NCBI RefSeq assembly: GCF_013378055.1
Contig: NZ_CP051130.1
Span: 2,110,001 to 2,174,000, forward strand
Reading direction: 5' to 3'
Length of the DNA: 64,000 bases
Source: Parasphingopyxis sp. CP4
GTDB taxonomy: Bacteria; Pseudomonadota; Alphaproteobacteria; Sphingomonadales; Sphingomonadaceae
Shown here: positions 25,283-34,713 of the stretch, one piece after another
How positions within the stretch are numbered: the first letter of the stretch is position 1
Layout: each line of letters begins with the position of its first letter
Translations under genes and position numbers: made by a program
The notes under the pieces: generated by a model
Database searches by the model: none
What the model saw: only the letters and a program-made list of their open reading frames with translations
Told to the model about the DNA's origin: nothing

Positions 25283-26022
25283 GAGAGCTTCTCCATGATC
25301 TCATCCGGCACATCATAATTGCCCCAGACAGTCTGGACATCGTCATTATCGTCAAGCGTATCGATCAAGTTCAAGAGCGTCTGTGCTTCCTTTTCGCCGA
25401 CCGTGACCTCGACATTGGGCCGCCAGGCGAGCTTTGCGCCCTCCGGCTCGCCAAGCGCCTTTTCGAGATCGCCGGCGACGGCATGCAGGTCGTCCGCTGC
25501 CGTCCAAATCTCATGGCCGTCATCGTCAGAGGTGATATCTTCGGCGCCCGCTTCCATCGCCGCTTCGAGAACTTTTTCCTCGTCGCCCGCTTCGGCCTTA
25601 TAGGTGATCAGGCCAAGCCGCTCGAATCCGTGCGCGACCGATCCGCTCTCGCCCATATTGCCGCCATTCTTCGAAAAGATGGTGCGGACATCGGTGACCG
25701 TGCGATTGCGATTATCGGTGAGCGTTTCGACGATCAGGCTGACACCGCCCGGCCCGAAGCCTTCAAACCGGATTTCTTCATAATCTTCGGCATCGCCGCC
25801 GATCGCCTTGTCGATCGCCCGCTGGATATTGTCCTTGGGCATGGACTGGCCCCGCGCCGTGTTAACCGCAAGCCGCAGCCGCGGGTTCATGTCGGGATCG
25901 GGCGTGCCCATCTTGGCCGCGACGGTGATCTCGCGACTGAGCTTGGAGAAGAGCGCCGAACGCTTCTTGTCCTGCGCACCCTTGCGATGCTTGATATTTG
26001 CGAATTTACTATGGCCTGCCAT
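25279..26022 (-). CDS. yebC: YebC/PmpR-family protein
   Basis: A 247-residue protein of the YebC family, with the diagnostic N-terminus [18 protein letters not shown], then [10 protein letters not shown]-like and [14 protein letters not shown] segments. Members were first called transcription regulators; recent work links some to relief of ribosome stalling at polyproline (established for YebC-type factors, not shown here). It heads the ruv operon, with ruvC starting in its stop codon. The ATG at 26022 is standard. Confidence 0.95.
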   Translation of the reverse strand: MAGHSKFANIKHRKGAQDKKRSALFSKLSREITVAAKMGTPDPDMNPRLRLAVNTARGQSMPKDNIQRAIDKAIGGDAEDYEEIRFEGFGPGGVSLIVETLTDNRNRTVTDVRTIFSKNGGNMGESGSVAHGFERLGLITYKAEAGDEEKVLEAAMEAGAEDITSDDDGHEIWTAADDLHAVAGDLEKALGEPEGAKLAWRPNVEVTVGEKEAQTLLNLIDTLDDNDDVQTVWGNYDVPDEIMEKLS

Positions 26023-26091
26023 GGGTTCCCGTAATTCTCTTATTGGATGATCTGGCGAGGCCTTAGCGTAGCTGCCCGGCCCCGTGCAACG

Positions 26092-26583
26092 TCAAAGGAC
26101 GCGCTGCCACCAGCTGACATCGCGCCAGGCACCAAACTTCCAGCCGACTTCGCGATAGATGCCGACCGGTGTGAAGCCGACTGCCTCATGCAGTGCCTCG
26201 CTCGCGTCATTGGGCAGCGCAATTCCAGCATAGGCGGCATGGACCTCATTCTTGGCCAGCAGGGGAAATAGCGATCTGTACAACATTCGCCCGATGCCCT
26301 GGCCGACCCGGTCCGGCGGAATGTAGATCGCGACATCGCATGAAAATCGATAGGCATGGCGCAAACGATGCGGCGAACCATAGGCATAGCCGACAATCTC
26401 GTCCTCATCCGCTGCGACCACCCAGCCATGGGACGAACCATAGCCTTCGATCCGGCGCGCCATTTCGCGGACGGACGGCACCTCTTCTTCAAAACTGATC
26501 CAGGTCTCTTCGACAAAGGGTGCGTAGATGGTGCGGCAACCCTCGGCATCCGCAGGCTCGCCCTCTCGCACCATGACTGTCAC
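26092..26583 (-). CDS. GNAT-family N-acetyltransferase (phosphinothricin acetyltransferase-like)
   Basis: A 163-residue acetyltransferase resembling the Pat/Bar branch: IYAPFVEETWISFEEEVPS near the start, the acetyl-CoA loop RVGQGIGRMLYRSLFPLL (QGIG), and NDASEALHEAVGFTPVGIYREVGWKFGAWRDV at the end, which is typical of this group. Members acetylate phosphinothricin, methionine sulfone or related amines; the true substrate is unknown. The GTG at 26583 or the ATG at 26574 may be the start. It follows the YbjQ gene by 7 bases. Confidence 0.88.
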   Translation of the reverse strand: MTVMVREGEPADAEGCRTIYAPFVEETWISFEEEVPSVREMARRIEGYGSSHGWVVAADEDEIVGYAYGSPHRLRHAYRFSCDVAIYIPPDRVGQGIGRMLYRSLFPLLAKNEVHAAYAGIALPNDASEALHEAVGFTPVGIYREVGWKFGAWRDVSWWQRVL

Positions 26584-26590
26584 GCGGCGA

Positions 26591-26911
26591 TCATCCCAGC
26601 TTTACCGCCGTACCGGACACCGAGACCATCAGCATCGACCCGGTCTCGCCGATCACCTCATAATCGAGATCGACGCCGACAATTGCATCGGCACCGGCAT
26701 CTTCGGCTTCATGTTCGAGATCCGAAAAGGCTTCGCGGCGCGCCGTCTTCAAGGCATTTTCATACGCCCCGGCCCGACCGCCAACAATATCGCGAACCTT
26801 GGCGAACATATCAGAAAAGACATTGGCGCCGATAATCGCTTCGCCCGTCACGACACCGCAATAGCGTGTAATCGGCCGGCCTTCGATTTGCGGGGTGGTG
26901 GAAATGATCAT
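26591..26911 (-). CDS. YbjQ-family (DUF74) protein
   Basis: A 106-residue protein with the whole YbjQ fold: [26 protein letters not shown] at the start, [20 protein letters not shown], and [15 protein letters not shown] near the end. The family forms pentameric rings and is sometimes annotated as heavy-metal-binding, with no established role. Cotranscription with the downstream acetyltransferase is likely (7-base gap). Confidence 0.88.
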   Translation of the reverse strand: MIISTTPQIEGRPITRYCGVVTGEAIIGANVFSDMFAKVRDIVGGRAGAYENALKTARREAFSDLEHEAEDAGADAIVGVDLDYEVIGETGSMLMVSVSGTAVKLG

Positions 26912-26997
26912 GGACGGCTCCTCCTGGCAATTGCCCGTAAAGCCTAACCCATCAGTAGCGCGATATCACGCCTATTATGTGCAAATTTGGCCTGCGC

Positions 26998-27246
26998 CTA
27001 ATCCATGCCCAGCGCGGATTTATAGGTATCCAGCAGATCATCCTGCTCGCGGCGATCATGGGTATCCATTTTTCGCAGACTGACCACCTTGCGCATGATC
27101 TTGGGATCATAGCCTACGGCCTTGGCCTCGGCATAGACGTCCTTGATATCGTCGGCGATGCCCTTCTTTTCTTCTTCGAGCCGTTCGATCCGCTCGATCA
27201 AGAGTTTGAGCCTGTCTGCCTGTACCGCGCCGTCCGCCATGGTCAT
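26998..27246 (-). CDS. gapR: GapR-family DNA-binding protein (DUF2312)
   Basis: An 82-residue protein nearly all alpha-helical: [37 protein letters not shown] (coiled coil, then the conserved [21 protein letters not shown]). GapR in Caulobacter is an essential chromosome-structuring protein that binds overtwisted DNA ahead of replication and transcription forks and stimulates gyrase and topoisomerase IV (established there). Start is ATG 27246 or ATG 27240. It is probably an independent gene. Confidence 0.88.
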   Translation of the reverse strand: MTMADGAVQADRLKLLIERIERLEEEKKGIADDIKDVYAEAKAVGYDPKIMRKVVSLRKMDTHDRREQDDLLDTYKSALGMD

Positions 27247-27302
27247 GTCTTTCTAACTGGGTGTGGGAAAGCGCGACGCTCTAGGCCAGTGCGGCGCCGG
27301 CC

Positions 27303-27608
27303 TCAAGCATTCTTCGCAACGCTTTCTTCCATGCGCTGCAATTGTTCGTCGGTCGCCTCACCCTGATAGCGATCTTTCCAGGCCGCATAGGGCATTCCAT
27401 AGATCGCAAAGCGCGCCTCATCCTTGGATAACTCGCCGTCCGAGGCTTCGGAAATCCAGTCGGCGAGGCAATTGCGGCAAAAGCCCGAAAGGCCCATCAG
27501 ATCGATATTGGCGGCGTCCGTGCGATGCCGCAAATGGGCGACGAGACGACGGAATGCCGCGGCCGCGACAGCATCATCAACATCGGGCATGATTGGAGAA
27601 TCGGACAT
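27303..27608 (-). CDS. DUF1244 domain protein
   Basis: A 101-residue protein. The DUF1244 segment is AAFRRLVAHLRHRTDAANIDLMGLSGFCRNCLADW, with a CxxC (FCRNC), followed by KDEARFAIYGMPYAAWKDRYQ. The family is widespread in Alpha- and Gammaproteobacteria and has structures but no known function to me. Divergent from pyruvate kinase, 80 bases between starts. Confidence 0.88.
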   Translation of the reverse strand: MSDSPIMPDVDDAVAAAAFRRLVAHLRHRTDAANIDLMGLSGFCRNCLADWISEASDGELSKDEARFAIYGMPYAAWKDRYQGEATDEQLQRMEESVAKNA

Positions 27609-27688
27609 TGTTTGGGCTCCATTGCAGTTGCACTGTCATGATAAGGCTATAGAGCCGCAAGCGTAAGTCCAGCGAGCCAGGAAGCATA

Positions 27689-29167
27689 GTGGATTCAAAC
27701 CCCGATCCCCGCCAACGCAAAGTGCGCATTCTCGCGACCCTTGGTCCTGCGAGTGCCGATGCGGAGATGATCCGCAAGCTATACCTTGCCGGCGCAGATG
27801 CGTTTCGACTGAATATGAGCCACGGTAGCCATGAGGATCATGCCGCGGTTATCGATGCGATCCGGACGCTTGAGAAAGACACGCGGCGGCCAATGACGAT
27901 CCTGGCAGATCTGCAAGGACCGAAACTTCGGATCGGCGAATTTGCTGATGGCTTGGTCCAACTTGAATCCGGAGCACGGTTCATACTCGATCGGGATGAG
28001 ACACCGGGCGACAATAGCCGTGTCTGCATGCCGCACCCGGAAGTTTTCCAGGCAATTGAGGTAGGCGAACGATTGCTGCTCGACGATGGCAAGGTCGTCT
28101 TGCGCGCGACAGCCGCCGAAACCGATCGCATTGAGACGATTGTCGAAGTGGCCGGGCCGCTCTCCAACAATAAAGGCCTCAACGTCCCGGATGTCATCAT
28201 TCCGATGGACGCACTGACCGACAAGGATCGTACAGATCTGACTTTCGCGCTCGATCAGGGCGTCGACTGGATCGCCCTCTCCTTTGTCCAGAAACCCGAA
28301 GATGCAGCCGAAGCGCGCAAGCTTATCCAGGGCCGCGCTGCACTGCTCGCGAAGATCGAAAAACCCTCGGCCGTGCATCGGATCGACGAGATATTGGAAG
28401 CCGTCGACGCGGTGATGGTCGCGCGCGGCGATCTCGGCGTGGAAATTCCGCCTGAAGATGTGCCACCCCTGCAAAAGCAGATCATCGAAAAAGCGCGTAT
28501 GGTTGGGCGGCCGGTGGTGGTCGCGACGCAGATGCTGGAATCGATGATCCGCTCACCGACCCCAACCCGGGCCGAAGTCTCGGATGTGGCAACTGCGGTC
28601 TATGATGGCGCCGATGCGATCATGCTGTCAGCAGAAAGCGCAGCCGGCGACTATCCGGAAGAATCGGTGGAGATGATGGACAAGATCGCAACCGCGGTCG
28701 AAGCCGATCCGACCCATTGGGCGCGCGTCCATTTCACCGAGACCCTGCCCGATTCAACCAGCGCCGACGCGCTGGCGGAAGCGTCGAACGGCATCGCCCA
28801 AACGGTGTCGGCCAACGCGATCATTTGCTTCACGACATCGGGTTCGACAGCACGGCGGGTGTCGCGCGAACGGCCCTCGGTGCCGCTTCTCGTCCTGACG
28901 CCAAAGCTCAAAACGGCGCGGCGGCTTGGGCTGCTATGGGGCGCGCATTCGGTGCATACGCGCGATGTTGTGAATTTCGAGGAAATGGTCGCCAAGTCGA
29001 AACGGATGGTGATCCGTGCTCGCATCGCCAAGGGCGGAGACCGGGTGATTGTGATGGCTGGCGTCCCCTTTGGTACGCCCGGTTCGACCAATGTGCTGCA
29101 TATCGTCCGGCTGATGGGTGACGAACTGGAACGCCATACCGATGACGAGATCGCCGACGATAGCTAG
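27689..29167 (+). CDS. pyk: Pyruvate kinase
   Basis: A 492-residue glycolytic enzyme making pyruvate and ATP from phosphoenolpyruvate and ADP. Visible active-site features: ATLGPAS, RLNMSHGSHEDH, the metal-binding IEKPSAVHRIDEIL and MVARGDLGVEIP (pyruvate kinase signature), and the ATQMLESM segment. The C-terminal allosteric domain starts around residue 350. The start is GTG at 27689, preceded by AGGAAG. The frame runs to 3 bases before the convergent HAD gene. Confidence 0.96.
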   Translation: MDSNPDPRQRKVRILATLGPASADAEMIRKLYLAGADAFRLNMSHGSHEDHAAVIDAIRTLEKDTRRPMTILADLQGPKLRIGEFADGLVQLESGARFILDRDETPGDNSRVCMPHPEVFQAIEVGERLLLDDGKVVLRATAAETDRIETIVEVAGPLSNNKGLNVPDVIIPMDALTDKDRTDLTFALDQGVDWIALSFVQKPEDAAEARKLIQGRAALLAKIEKPSAVHRIDEILEAVDAVMVARGDLGVEIPPEDVPPLQKQIIEKARMVGRPVVVATQMLESMIRSPTPTRAEVSDVATAVYDGADAIMLSAESAAGDYPEESVEMMDKIATAVEADPTHWARVHFTETLPDSTSADALAEASNGIAQTVSANAIICFTTSGSTARRVSRERPSVPLLVLTPKLKTARRLGLLWGAHSVHTRDVVNFEEMVAKSKRMVIRARIAKGGDRVIVMAGVPFGTPGSTNVLHIVRLMGDELERHTDDEIADDS

Positions 29168-29170
29168 CCG

Positions 29171-29779
29171 CTAAGCGATCAACCCGTGGCTGCGCAGTAT
29201 ATCGGCGAGTGTATCGGCATCCGTGAAATGATGACCAACAAAACCCTCCCCTTCGCTGGCGTGGATATTTTCTTCGCGATCATCGATGAACAGGGCAGTT
29301 CCCGGTTCCAGACCAAAACGCTGCAGGGCTAGGGAGTAGATTGCAGGATCTGGCTTGATCATTTTCTCGACGCCGGAAATCACGATATCGCCGAAATGAT
29401 CGATAACCGGCGCGGTTGGCCGGAAGAGCTCCCAAAACTCGACACCGAAATTGGTGATCGCAAAGAGCGGAACGTTGCGGCCTGCAAGTTGCTCCACCAG
29501 CGCATGTACGCCGGGAACGGGTCCGGGAATGGTTTCGAGCCAGCGGTCGACATAGGCTTCGATCAAATGGGCATGATCCGGATAGGTCGCACTGAGCTCG
29601 GCAACCATAGCGGCAAGCGGACGGCCGACATCATGCTGGGCATGCCAGTCAAACGTCACCACATTTTCAAGAAACCAGTTTCGCTCCTGGTGATCTGGAA
29701 TCAACTTCTCGAAGAGAAAACGCGGATCCCAGCGATAAAGGACGTTGCCGACGTCGAAGACGACAGCATGAACGGCCAT
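29171..29779 (-). CDS. HAD-superfamily hydrolase (subfamily IA)
   Basis: A 202-residue phosphatase-like enzyme. Motif I is VVFDVGNVLYRWD; motif II is in FAITNFG; motif III/IV is KPDPAIYSLALQRFGL and ALFIDDREENI. The first motif is DVGNV rather than DxDxT, as in several epoxide-hydrolase-like and dehalogenase-like HADs; the nucleophile is Asp9 and the general acid position is Gly. Substrate unknown. Its ATG overlaps the rpmJ stop by one base (TAATG), so it is translated from the L36 mRNA. Confidence 0.9.
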   Translation of the reverse strand: MAVHAVVFDVGNVLYRWDPRFLFEKLIPDHQERNWFLENVVTFDWHAQHDVGRPLAAMVAELSATYPDHAHLIEAYVDRWLETIPGPVPGVHALVEQLAGRNVPLFAITNFGVEFWELFRPTAPVIDHFGDIVISGVEKMIKPDPAIYSLALQRFGLEPGTALFIDDREENIHASEGEGFVGHHFTDADTLADILRSHGLIA

Positions 29780-29904
29780 TAGCCCTGACGCGCTTTGAAC
29801 CTGCGATTGGTCTTGTTGATCACATAGGTGCGACCACGGCGACGAATCACGCGATTGTCGCGGTGACGGCTCTTGAGCGATTTCAGTGAATTACGGACTT
29901 TCAT
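29779..29904 (-). CDS. rpmJ: 50S ribosomal protein L36
   Basis: A 41-residue [23 protein letters not shown] at the start and RRFKARQG at the end. It is L36 of the form without the zinc-binding cysteines, normal in alphaproteobacteria. It is too short for most ORF listings but matches the family along its whole length. It lies outside the ribosomal protein cluster, also usual for this form. A HAD hydrolase gene follows with a one-base overlap. Confidence 0.95.
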   Translation of the reverse strand: MKVRNSLKSLKSRHRDNRVIRRRGRTYVINKTNRRFKARQG

Positions 29905-30091
29905 GGCGCTACTGCGGCCTTCTGCTATCTCAATTGTCGGAAACGAACGGTGCACCTATTGTTGCAGCGCGCCAAAGTCAAGCATTTGCAGGGCCACTTT
30001 CCGCCAGTTTTCGCGCCTGCCGGGATCGACAAGGGCGCGGTTTTCGACAACAATTCCGCCCATTCCACTGCACCGACCAAAGGAAGTACCG

Positions 30092-31093
30092 ATGAAGTTT
30101 CTGATCCCCCTATTCCTGATTCTGGCGTCCTGCAGCTCGAATGCGAATGGCACGCCATTTGAAGCCGAAGGCACGATCAGCGGCGATGTCCTGCTAACCG
30201 GAAACAAGGGTGAAGATACGCTGAGCCTTATCGATCTCGACAGTGGTGCCGAGCTGGCGCGGCTCGAGACAGGCGACCAGCCCCATGAAATTGCGATTTC
30301 ACCGGACGGACAGACGGCGGCAGTGGTTGCCTATGGTGAAACCACGATCGACATTATCGACATTGCCAATGCGGTACGCACAGACCGGATCGATCTTTCT
30401 CCCAACCGGCGGCCGCATGGTCTGGTCTGGACGCCCGACAATCGCCTGATCGCCACGACCGAAGGCTCTGACAGCCTGACCATCGTCGACATGGCAGACC
30501 GGTCCGTCTCGGCGATCGCCACCGACCAGCAGGGATCGCATATGGTCGCTGTCACGACCGATCTCAGCCGCGCCTATGTCGCCAATATGGGCAATGGCAC
30601 GGTAAGCGTGATCGATCTTATGGCCGGTACGAAACTGCGTGACATTCCGGCTGGCGACACGCCAGAGGGCCTTGCTGTTTCGCCGGATGGAGCAACGCTC
30701 TGGGTGGCGGACCGCGATAATGCGACGCTGTTCGCATTCGATACGACAAGCTTCGAACGCATCGCAGAAATCACCGTCGGCAATTTCCCGATCCGCGTCG
30801 CGATCAGCCCGGATGGCGCGACTGTCGTGACCTCCAACTATGCGGGCGGCAGCCTGACATTGGTCAATGCCGAGACCCGTGAAGTCGAGCGGACCATCCT
30901 CGTCTCCGGCAGCGTCGGCGCGGCGCAGGTAACGATATTATTCTCCGCCGACGGCGAGACGCTTTATGTCGCGGAAACCGGGCGCAATCGGATTGCTGCA
31001 GTTGATGTTGCAAGCGGTGAAGTGACCCGGCGCTATGATGCAGGTGAAGATAGCGACGGACTTGCCGTCACGACGATCACGCCAGCCGATTAG
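30092..31093 (+). CDS. YncE-like beta-propeller lipoprotein
   Basis: A 333-residue lipoprotein with lipobox ILASC (Cys14) after a short signal peptide. The rest is a seven-bladed propeller with repeats of the YncE type: IAISPDGQTAAVVAYG, GLAVSPDGATLWVADRDN, RVAISPDGATVVTSNY and ILFSADGETLYVAETG. Such proteins are found in the periplasm with metal- or redox-related systems, but none is nearby. ATG 30092 follows AGGAAG at 7 bases. The stop overlaps the convergent galE stop by 4 bases. Confidence 0.85.
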   Translation: MKFLIPLFLILASCSSNANGTPFEAEGTISGDVLLTGNKGEDTLSLIDLDSGAELARLETGDQPHEIAISPDGQTAAVVAYGETTIDIIDIANAVRTDRIDLSPNRRPHGLVWTPDNRLIATTEGSDSLTIVDMADRSVSAIATDQQGSHMVAVTTDLSRAYVANMGNGTVSVIDLMAGTKLRDIPAGDTPEGLAVSPDGATLWVADRDNATLFAFDTTSFERIAEITVGNFPIRVAISPDGATVVTSNYAGGSLTLVNAETREVERTILVSGSVGAAQVTILFSADGETLYVAETGRNRIAAVDVASGEVTRRYDAGEDSDGLAVTTITPAD

Positions 31094-32088
31094 GCTTTCT
31101 CGCCCAGCGATTTTTCCCAGGCGAGCGCATCGCGAACGATACCGTCGAGATCGTCATGCTCGGGCCGCCAGGGCAGCGTTCCAAGGATCAATCTATTGTC
31201 CGCAGTCAGCGCATCCGGATCGCCAGCGCGGCGCGGTTCCATAGTGCGCGAGATCTGGCTGCCTGCCATTCGGTCAACACTGTCCAGCACTTCGAGCACC
31301 GAGAAGCCGCGGCCATAGCCACAGTTGAGGATGTGGCTGTCGTTCGGCTTCGCGATCAGTTTTTCCAATGCATCGATATGCGCCGCAGCAAGATCGCTGA
31401 CATGGATATAGTCGCGTACACCGGTGCCGTCGGGCGTGTCATAATCGGTACCGAATATCGCGACGCCGTCGCGCTTGCCGAGCGCGGCTTCCACGGCGAC
31501 CTTGATCAGATGCGTCGCGCCCGCCGTCGACTGGCCCGAGCGTCCGGCTGGATCAGCGCCGGCCACGTTGAAATAGCGCAAGGCACAGTAGTTCATCGGA
31601 TGTGCGGCAGCCGTGTCGCGCAGCATCCATTCGGTCATCAGTTTCGAGCGACCATAGGGATTGATGGGGTCGGTTGGCATGGATTCAGACGCCGGGATCG
31701 TGTCGGGAATGCCGTAAACGGCGGCGGTCGACGAAAAGATGAAATGGCGGACCTGATGCGCAATTGCCGTTGCCACGAGCGTTCGGCTGCGCGCGGTATT
31801 GTTGTCATAATATTTGAGCGGGTTCTCGACCGATTCAGGCACCACGACGGATCCAGCGAAATGCATGATCGCGGCAATTTCATGCGCATCAATCAACCCA
31901 CCGACGAGGCTGCTATCAGCAATGTCTCCTTCGACAAAGACCGCGCCATCGGGCACCGCCCAGCGAAACCCGGTCACCAGATTGTCGAGCACGACTACGG
32001 GCCATCCCGCATCCAGCAGCGCCAAGGCCGCATGACTGCCGATATAGCCAGCGCCGCCGGTCACCAATATTGCCGGTTTTTCGCCCAT
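31090..32088 (-). CDS. galE: UDP-glucose 4-epimerase
   Basis: A 332-residue short-chain dehydrogenase family enzyme interconverting UDP-glucose and UDP-galactose for surface polysaccharides. The NAD-binding motif is ILVTGGAGYIGSHAALALL; the catalytic YxxxK is NPYGRSKLMTEWM and Ser/Thr is in FSSTAAVYG; YFNVAGADPAGRSG and RDYIHVSDLAAAH are family signatures. The ATG at 32088 is chosen (MGEKPAILVTGG); the longer open frame upstream has no homologous features. Confidence 0.95.
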   Translation of the reverse strand: MGEKPAILVTGGAGYIGSHAALALLDAGWPVVVLDNLVTGFRWAVPDGAVFVEGDIADSSLVGGLIDAHEIAAIMHFAGSVVVPESVENPLKYYDNNTARSRTLVATAIAHQVRHFIFSSTAAVYGIPDTIPASESMPTDPINPYGRSKLMTEWMLRDTAAAHPMNYCALRYFNVAGADPAGRSGQSTAGATHLIKVAVEAALGKRDGVAIFGTDYDTPDGTGVRDYIHVSDLAAAHIDALEKLIAKPNDSHILNCGYGRGFSVLEVLDSVDRMAGSQISRTMEPRRAGDPDALTADNRLILGTLPWRPEHDDLDGIVRDALAWEKSLGEKA

Positions 32089-32188
32089 GTCAGCCTTTCT
32101 TCCTCTCCGCGACTCCCGTTTGGAGCCTTTTCGTGGCACAATCGTTGAGATGTCTATAGCGGCTTCGATTGCGATAGGGAGACTGGCG

Positions 32189-32779
32189 ATGAAAAAGACA
32201 TGCGCCCGGATAGTGGCGGTAGCAGGACTGGCTTTGGTTGCAGCATGCACCACACCATCGCAACGCGGCACGGAAGTGACCCGCTTTCATCTCGGCCAGG
32301 TCATTCCGGCCCAGGCGATAAATATGGAACCAGCCGATCCGAACCGCGAGCCCAGTCTCGAATATCAGCAATATGCCGCGATTGTTGCGCAGCAACTGGC
32401 GGGCATCGGCTTTACCGGAACCAGCCTCGAAGACGCCGAAATGGTCGCCGTGGTCGATGTTCAGCGCGGCACGCGCGAGGAAGTGGCCCGTCGCTCTCCC
32501 TTCTCGATCGGCATTGGTGGCGGATCATTCGGCCGGCGAACAGGGGTCGGGATCGGTACCAGCTTCGGCATCGGCGGATCGCCAGGCGGTGAAGTGAACG
32601 TCACCGAATTATCGGTCGCGCTCAAGCGGCGTTCGGAAGGGACGGTCGTTTGGGAGGGCACGGCAACGCGCGCCACTGCACCCGGCGCCGAGAGCCCGGC
32701 CGCGATCGTGTCGACCCTTGCAGCCGCGCTGTTTCAGGGCTTCCCAGGCGAGTCAGGCCGCACTATCACCGTCGAATGA
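32189..32779 (+). CDS. DUF4136-like lipoprotein
   Basis: A 196-residue lipoprotein: signal peptide with lipobox LVAAC (Cys20). The mature domain fits the DUF4136 pattern: early TEVTRFHLGQ, LAGIGFTGTSLEDAEMVAVVDV, then a glycine-rich SIGIGGGSFGRRTGVGIGTS region and ELSVALKRRSEGTVVWEGTA. Function unknown; such lipoproteins sit on either membrane. ATG 32189 follows AGGGAGA. The stop overlaps the M14 peptidase start as ATGA. Confidence 0.8.
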   Translation: MKKTCARIVAVAGLALVAACTTPSQRGTEVTRFHLGQVIPAQAINMEPADPNREPSLEYQQYAAIVAQQLAGIGFTGTSLEDAEMVAVVDVQRGTREEVARRSPFSIGIGGGSFGRRTGVGIGTSFGIGGSPGGEVNVTELSVALKRRSEGTVVWEGTATRATAPGAESPAAIVSTLAAALFQGFPGESGRTITVE

Positions 32780-33900
32780 CACTCAGCATCACGAGCGCCT
32801 TTGACGGCGGCAATATCGCATTGGTTTCCACCTCAGGCAGCACGGCCGAATTGAAAATCGTCAAGGATCACCAGTCCGATTTCTATCAATGGTTCTATTT
32901 TCGCGTCACAGGTTGTGCCGGTAAAGATCTGACCCTGGCGATCACCAATGCGGGAAGCAGCGCCTATCCGCAGGGTTGGGACAATTATCAGGCCCGCGTC
33001 TCCAGCGATCGCGAAGAATGGTATCTCGCCGAGACGGACTATTCGGATGGTACGCTCACAATCCGCCACAGCGCGGACGCCGACACGCTCTGGTTTGCCT
33101 ATTTTGCGCCCTATACGATTGAGCGCCATTACGACCTGGTCTCGGAAATCGCTGCCCGGGATGGCGTCAGCCATGCCTCGCTCGGCCAGACACTCGATGG
33201 CCGGGAGCTCGATTATTTCAGCATCGGTACGGGCGATCTGTCGGTCTGGCTCTATGCGCGCCAGCATCCCGGCGAGACGATGGCCGAATGGTGGATGGAA
33301 GGCGCGCTTGATCGCCTGACAGACCCAGCCGATCCGGTCTCCCGCGTGTTGCGGGACAAAGCCACCTTTCATGTCGTTCCGAACATGAACCCGGACGGCT
33401 CCGCCCGCGGCCATTTGCGGACCAACGCGGTCGGCACCAATTTGAACCGCGAATGGCATCAGCCGACGCCTGAAAAGAGCCCGGAAGTGCTGTGGGTGCT
33501 CAATCATATGGACAAGACGGGCGTCGATTTTGCGATGGACGTGCATGGCGACGAAGCGATCCCGGCCAATTTCATCGCCGGCTTTGAAGGCATTCCGAGT
33601 TGGACCGAACGGCAGGGCGCGCTCTACGATGCCTATCTGGCGGCGCTGCTCAAGGCCTCACCCGATTTCCAGACCAAGCTTGGATATCCGGTCGCCAAAC
33701 CGCGCAAGGGCAATCTCTCCATGTCGACCAATCAGGTCGCCGAGCGGTTCGATTGTGTCGCGATGACGCTCGAAATGCCGTTCAAGGACAATCATGAACT
33801 GCCTGACACAGACTTTGGCTGGTCGGGCGAACGCTGCGCCCTGCTTGGCCGGGCCTGTCTTGCCGCATTGCTCGACATTATCGACGATCTGCGCGCCTAG
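32776..33900 (+). CDS. M14-family zinc carboxypeptidase (cytosolic carboxypeptidase type)
   Basis: A 374-residue metallopeptidase. The N-terminal beta-sandwich (about residues 1-115) and the following catalytic domain match the M14D/CCP group: zinc ligands are His and Glu in YARQHPGETMAEWWMEG and His in AMDVHGDEAI; catalytic Glu in MTLEMPFKD. NMNPDGSARGHLRTNAVGTNLNREW is the substrate-binding segment. Eukaryotic relatives trim glutamates from tubulin; bacterial members act on unknown peptides. No signal peptide. Its ATG overlaps the lipoprotein gene stop. Confidence 0.9.
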   Translation: MTLSITSAFDGGNIALVSTSGSTAELKIVKDHQSDFYQWFYFRVTGCAGKDLTLAITNAGSSAYPQGWDNYQARVSSDREEWYLAETDYSDGTLTIRHSADADTLWFAYFAPYTIERHYDLVSEIAARDGVSHASLGQTLDGRELDYFSIGTGDLSVWLYARQHPGETMAEWWMEGALDRLTDPADPVSRVLRDKATFHVVPNMNPDGSARGHLRTNAVGTNLNREWHQPTPEKSPEVLWVLNHMDKTGVDFAMDVHGDEAIPANFIAGFEGIPSWTERQGALYDAYLAALLKASPDFQTKLGYPVAKPRKGNLSMSTNQVAERFDCVAMTLEMPFKDNHELPDTDFGWSGERCALLGRACLAALLDIIDDLRA

Positions 33901-34619
33901 GCGAACAGCTCCGCCAGGAAATTTTCCATTGCCTGCCAGCTTCGCCGGTCGGAATCGGGATGATAGCCATATCCCGGACTGTCGCCTTTTGCCGTGGGAT
34001 CGGTGAAGCCATGGCCCGTATCGCCATAGGCATGAAGCTGCCAGTCCGCGCTGCCAGTGCTAAGCTCTTCCGCGAGACCCACCGTCACATCCGGCGGGGC
34101 CAGAAAATCGGTCCAGCCGTGACAGACCAACACTTTTGCCGTCATCGTCTCGACATTCGCATAGGATGGCCGGTCATAGACACCATGAAAGCTCACAACG
34201 CCCAGCACATCAGTGCCGGACCGGACAAGATCGAGGACCGATTTCCCACCAAAACAATAGCCGATTGCCGCGGTCTGGTCCGGGTCGACGCCGTCCAGGC
34301 CCTTGAGCACTGCCAGCGACGCCAGCAGCCGATCGCGCAGCAAAGGGCGATCATCGTTCATCGCATCCATGAAGCGGGTCGGTGCGTCATCTTCCCGCGT
34401 GGCCCGGTTTCCCTGGCCATAGACATCGGCCACCAGCGCGACATAGCCGAGCGCGGCTATGCGTTCGGCCACGACAAAGTCGATCTCCTTGGCACCGAGT
34501 ACATTGGGCACGATCATCACGCCGGGGCGCGGGCTATCCCAATCGCTGTCCATCGCGGTCAGTCCCTCAAAAGGGCCGCCCGGGCCGTCATACACTATAG
34601 CCTGGCGTTCGATGGTCAT
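33897..34619 (-). CDS. Dienelactone hydrolase family protein
   Basis: A 240-residue alpha/beta hydrolase. The DLH nucleophile is Cys in AAIGYCFGGKSVLDL, with the triad Asp in CHGWTDFLAP and His in GDTGHGFTDP. DLH enzymes open lactone rings such as dienelactone in chlorocatechol breakdown; many relatives act on other esters. No aromatic-degradation genes lie nearby. ATG 34619 (MTIERQAIVYDG) is selected over a longer frame. Its stop shares CTAG with the convergent peptidase stop. Confidence 0.9.
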   Translation of the reverse strand: MTIERQAIVYDGPGGPFEGLTAMDSDWDSPRPGVMIVPNVLGAKEIDFVVAERIAALGYVALVADVYGQGNRATREDDAPTRFMDAMNDDRPLLRDRLLASLAVLKGLDGVDPDQTAAIGYCFGGKSVLDLVRSGTDVLGVVSFHGVYDRPSYANVETMTAKVLVCHGWTDFLAPPDVTVGLAEELSTGSADWQLHAYGDTGHGFTDPTAKGDSPGYGYHPDSDRRSWQAMENFLAELFA

Positions 34620-34713
34620 GCGATTGCTCCTGTCAGTGTGATTCGCCTTCTCCCCATTGTATCGCCAGCCAGCCGCGCTAAGGAAAGCGCCGATCGCAAA
34701 AGGAGTTCGCCCC

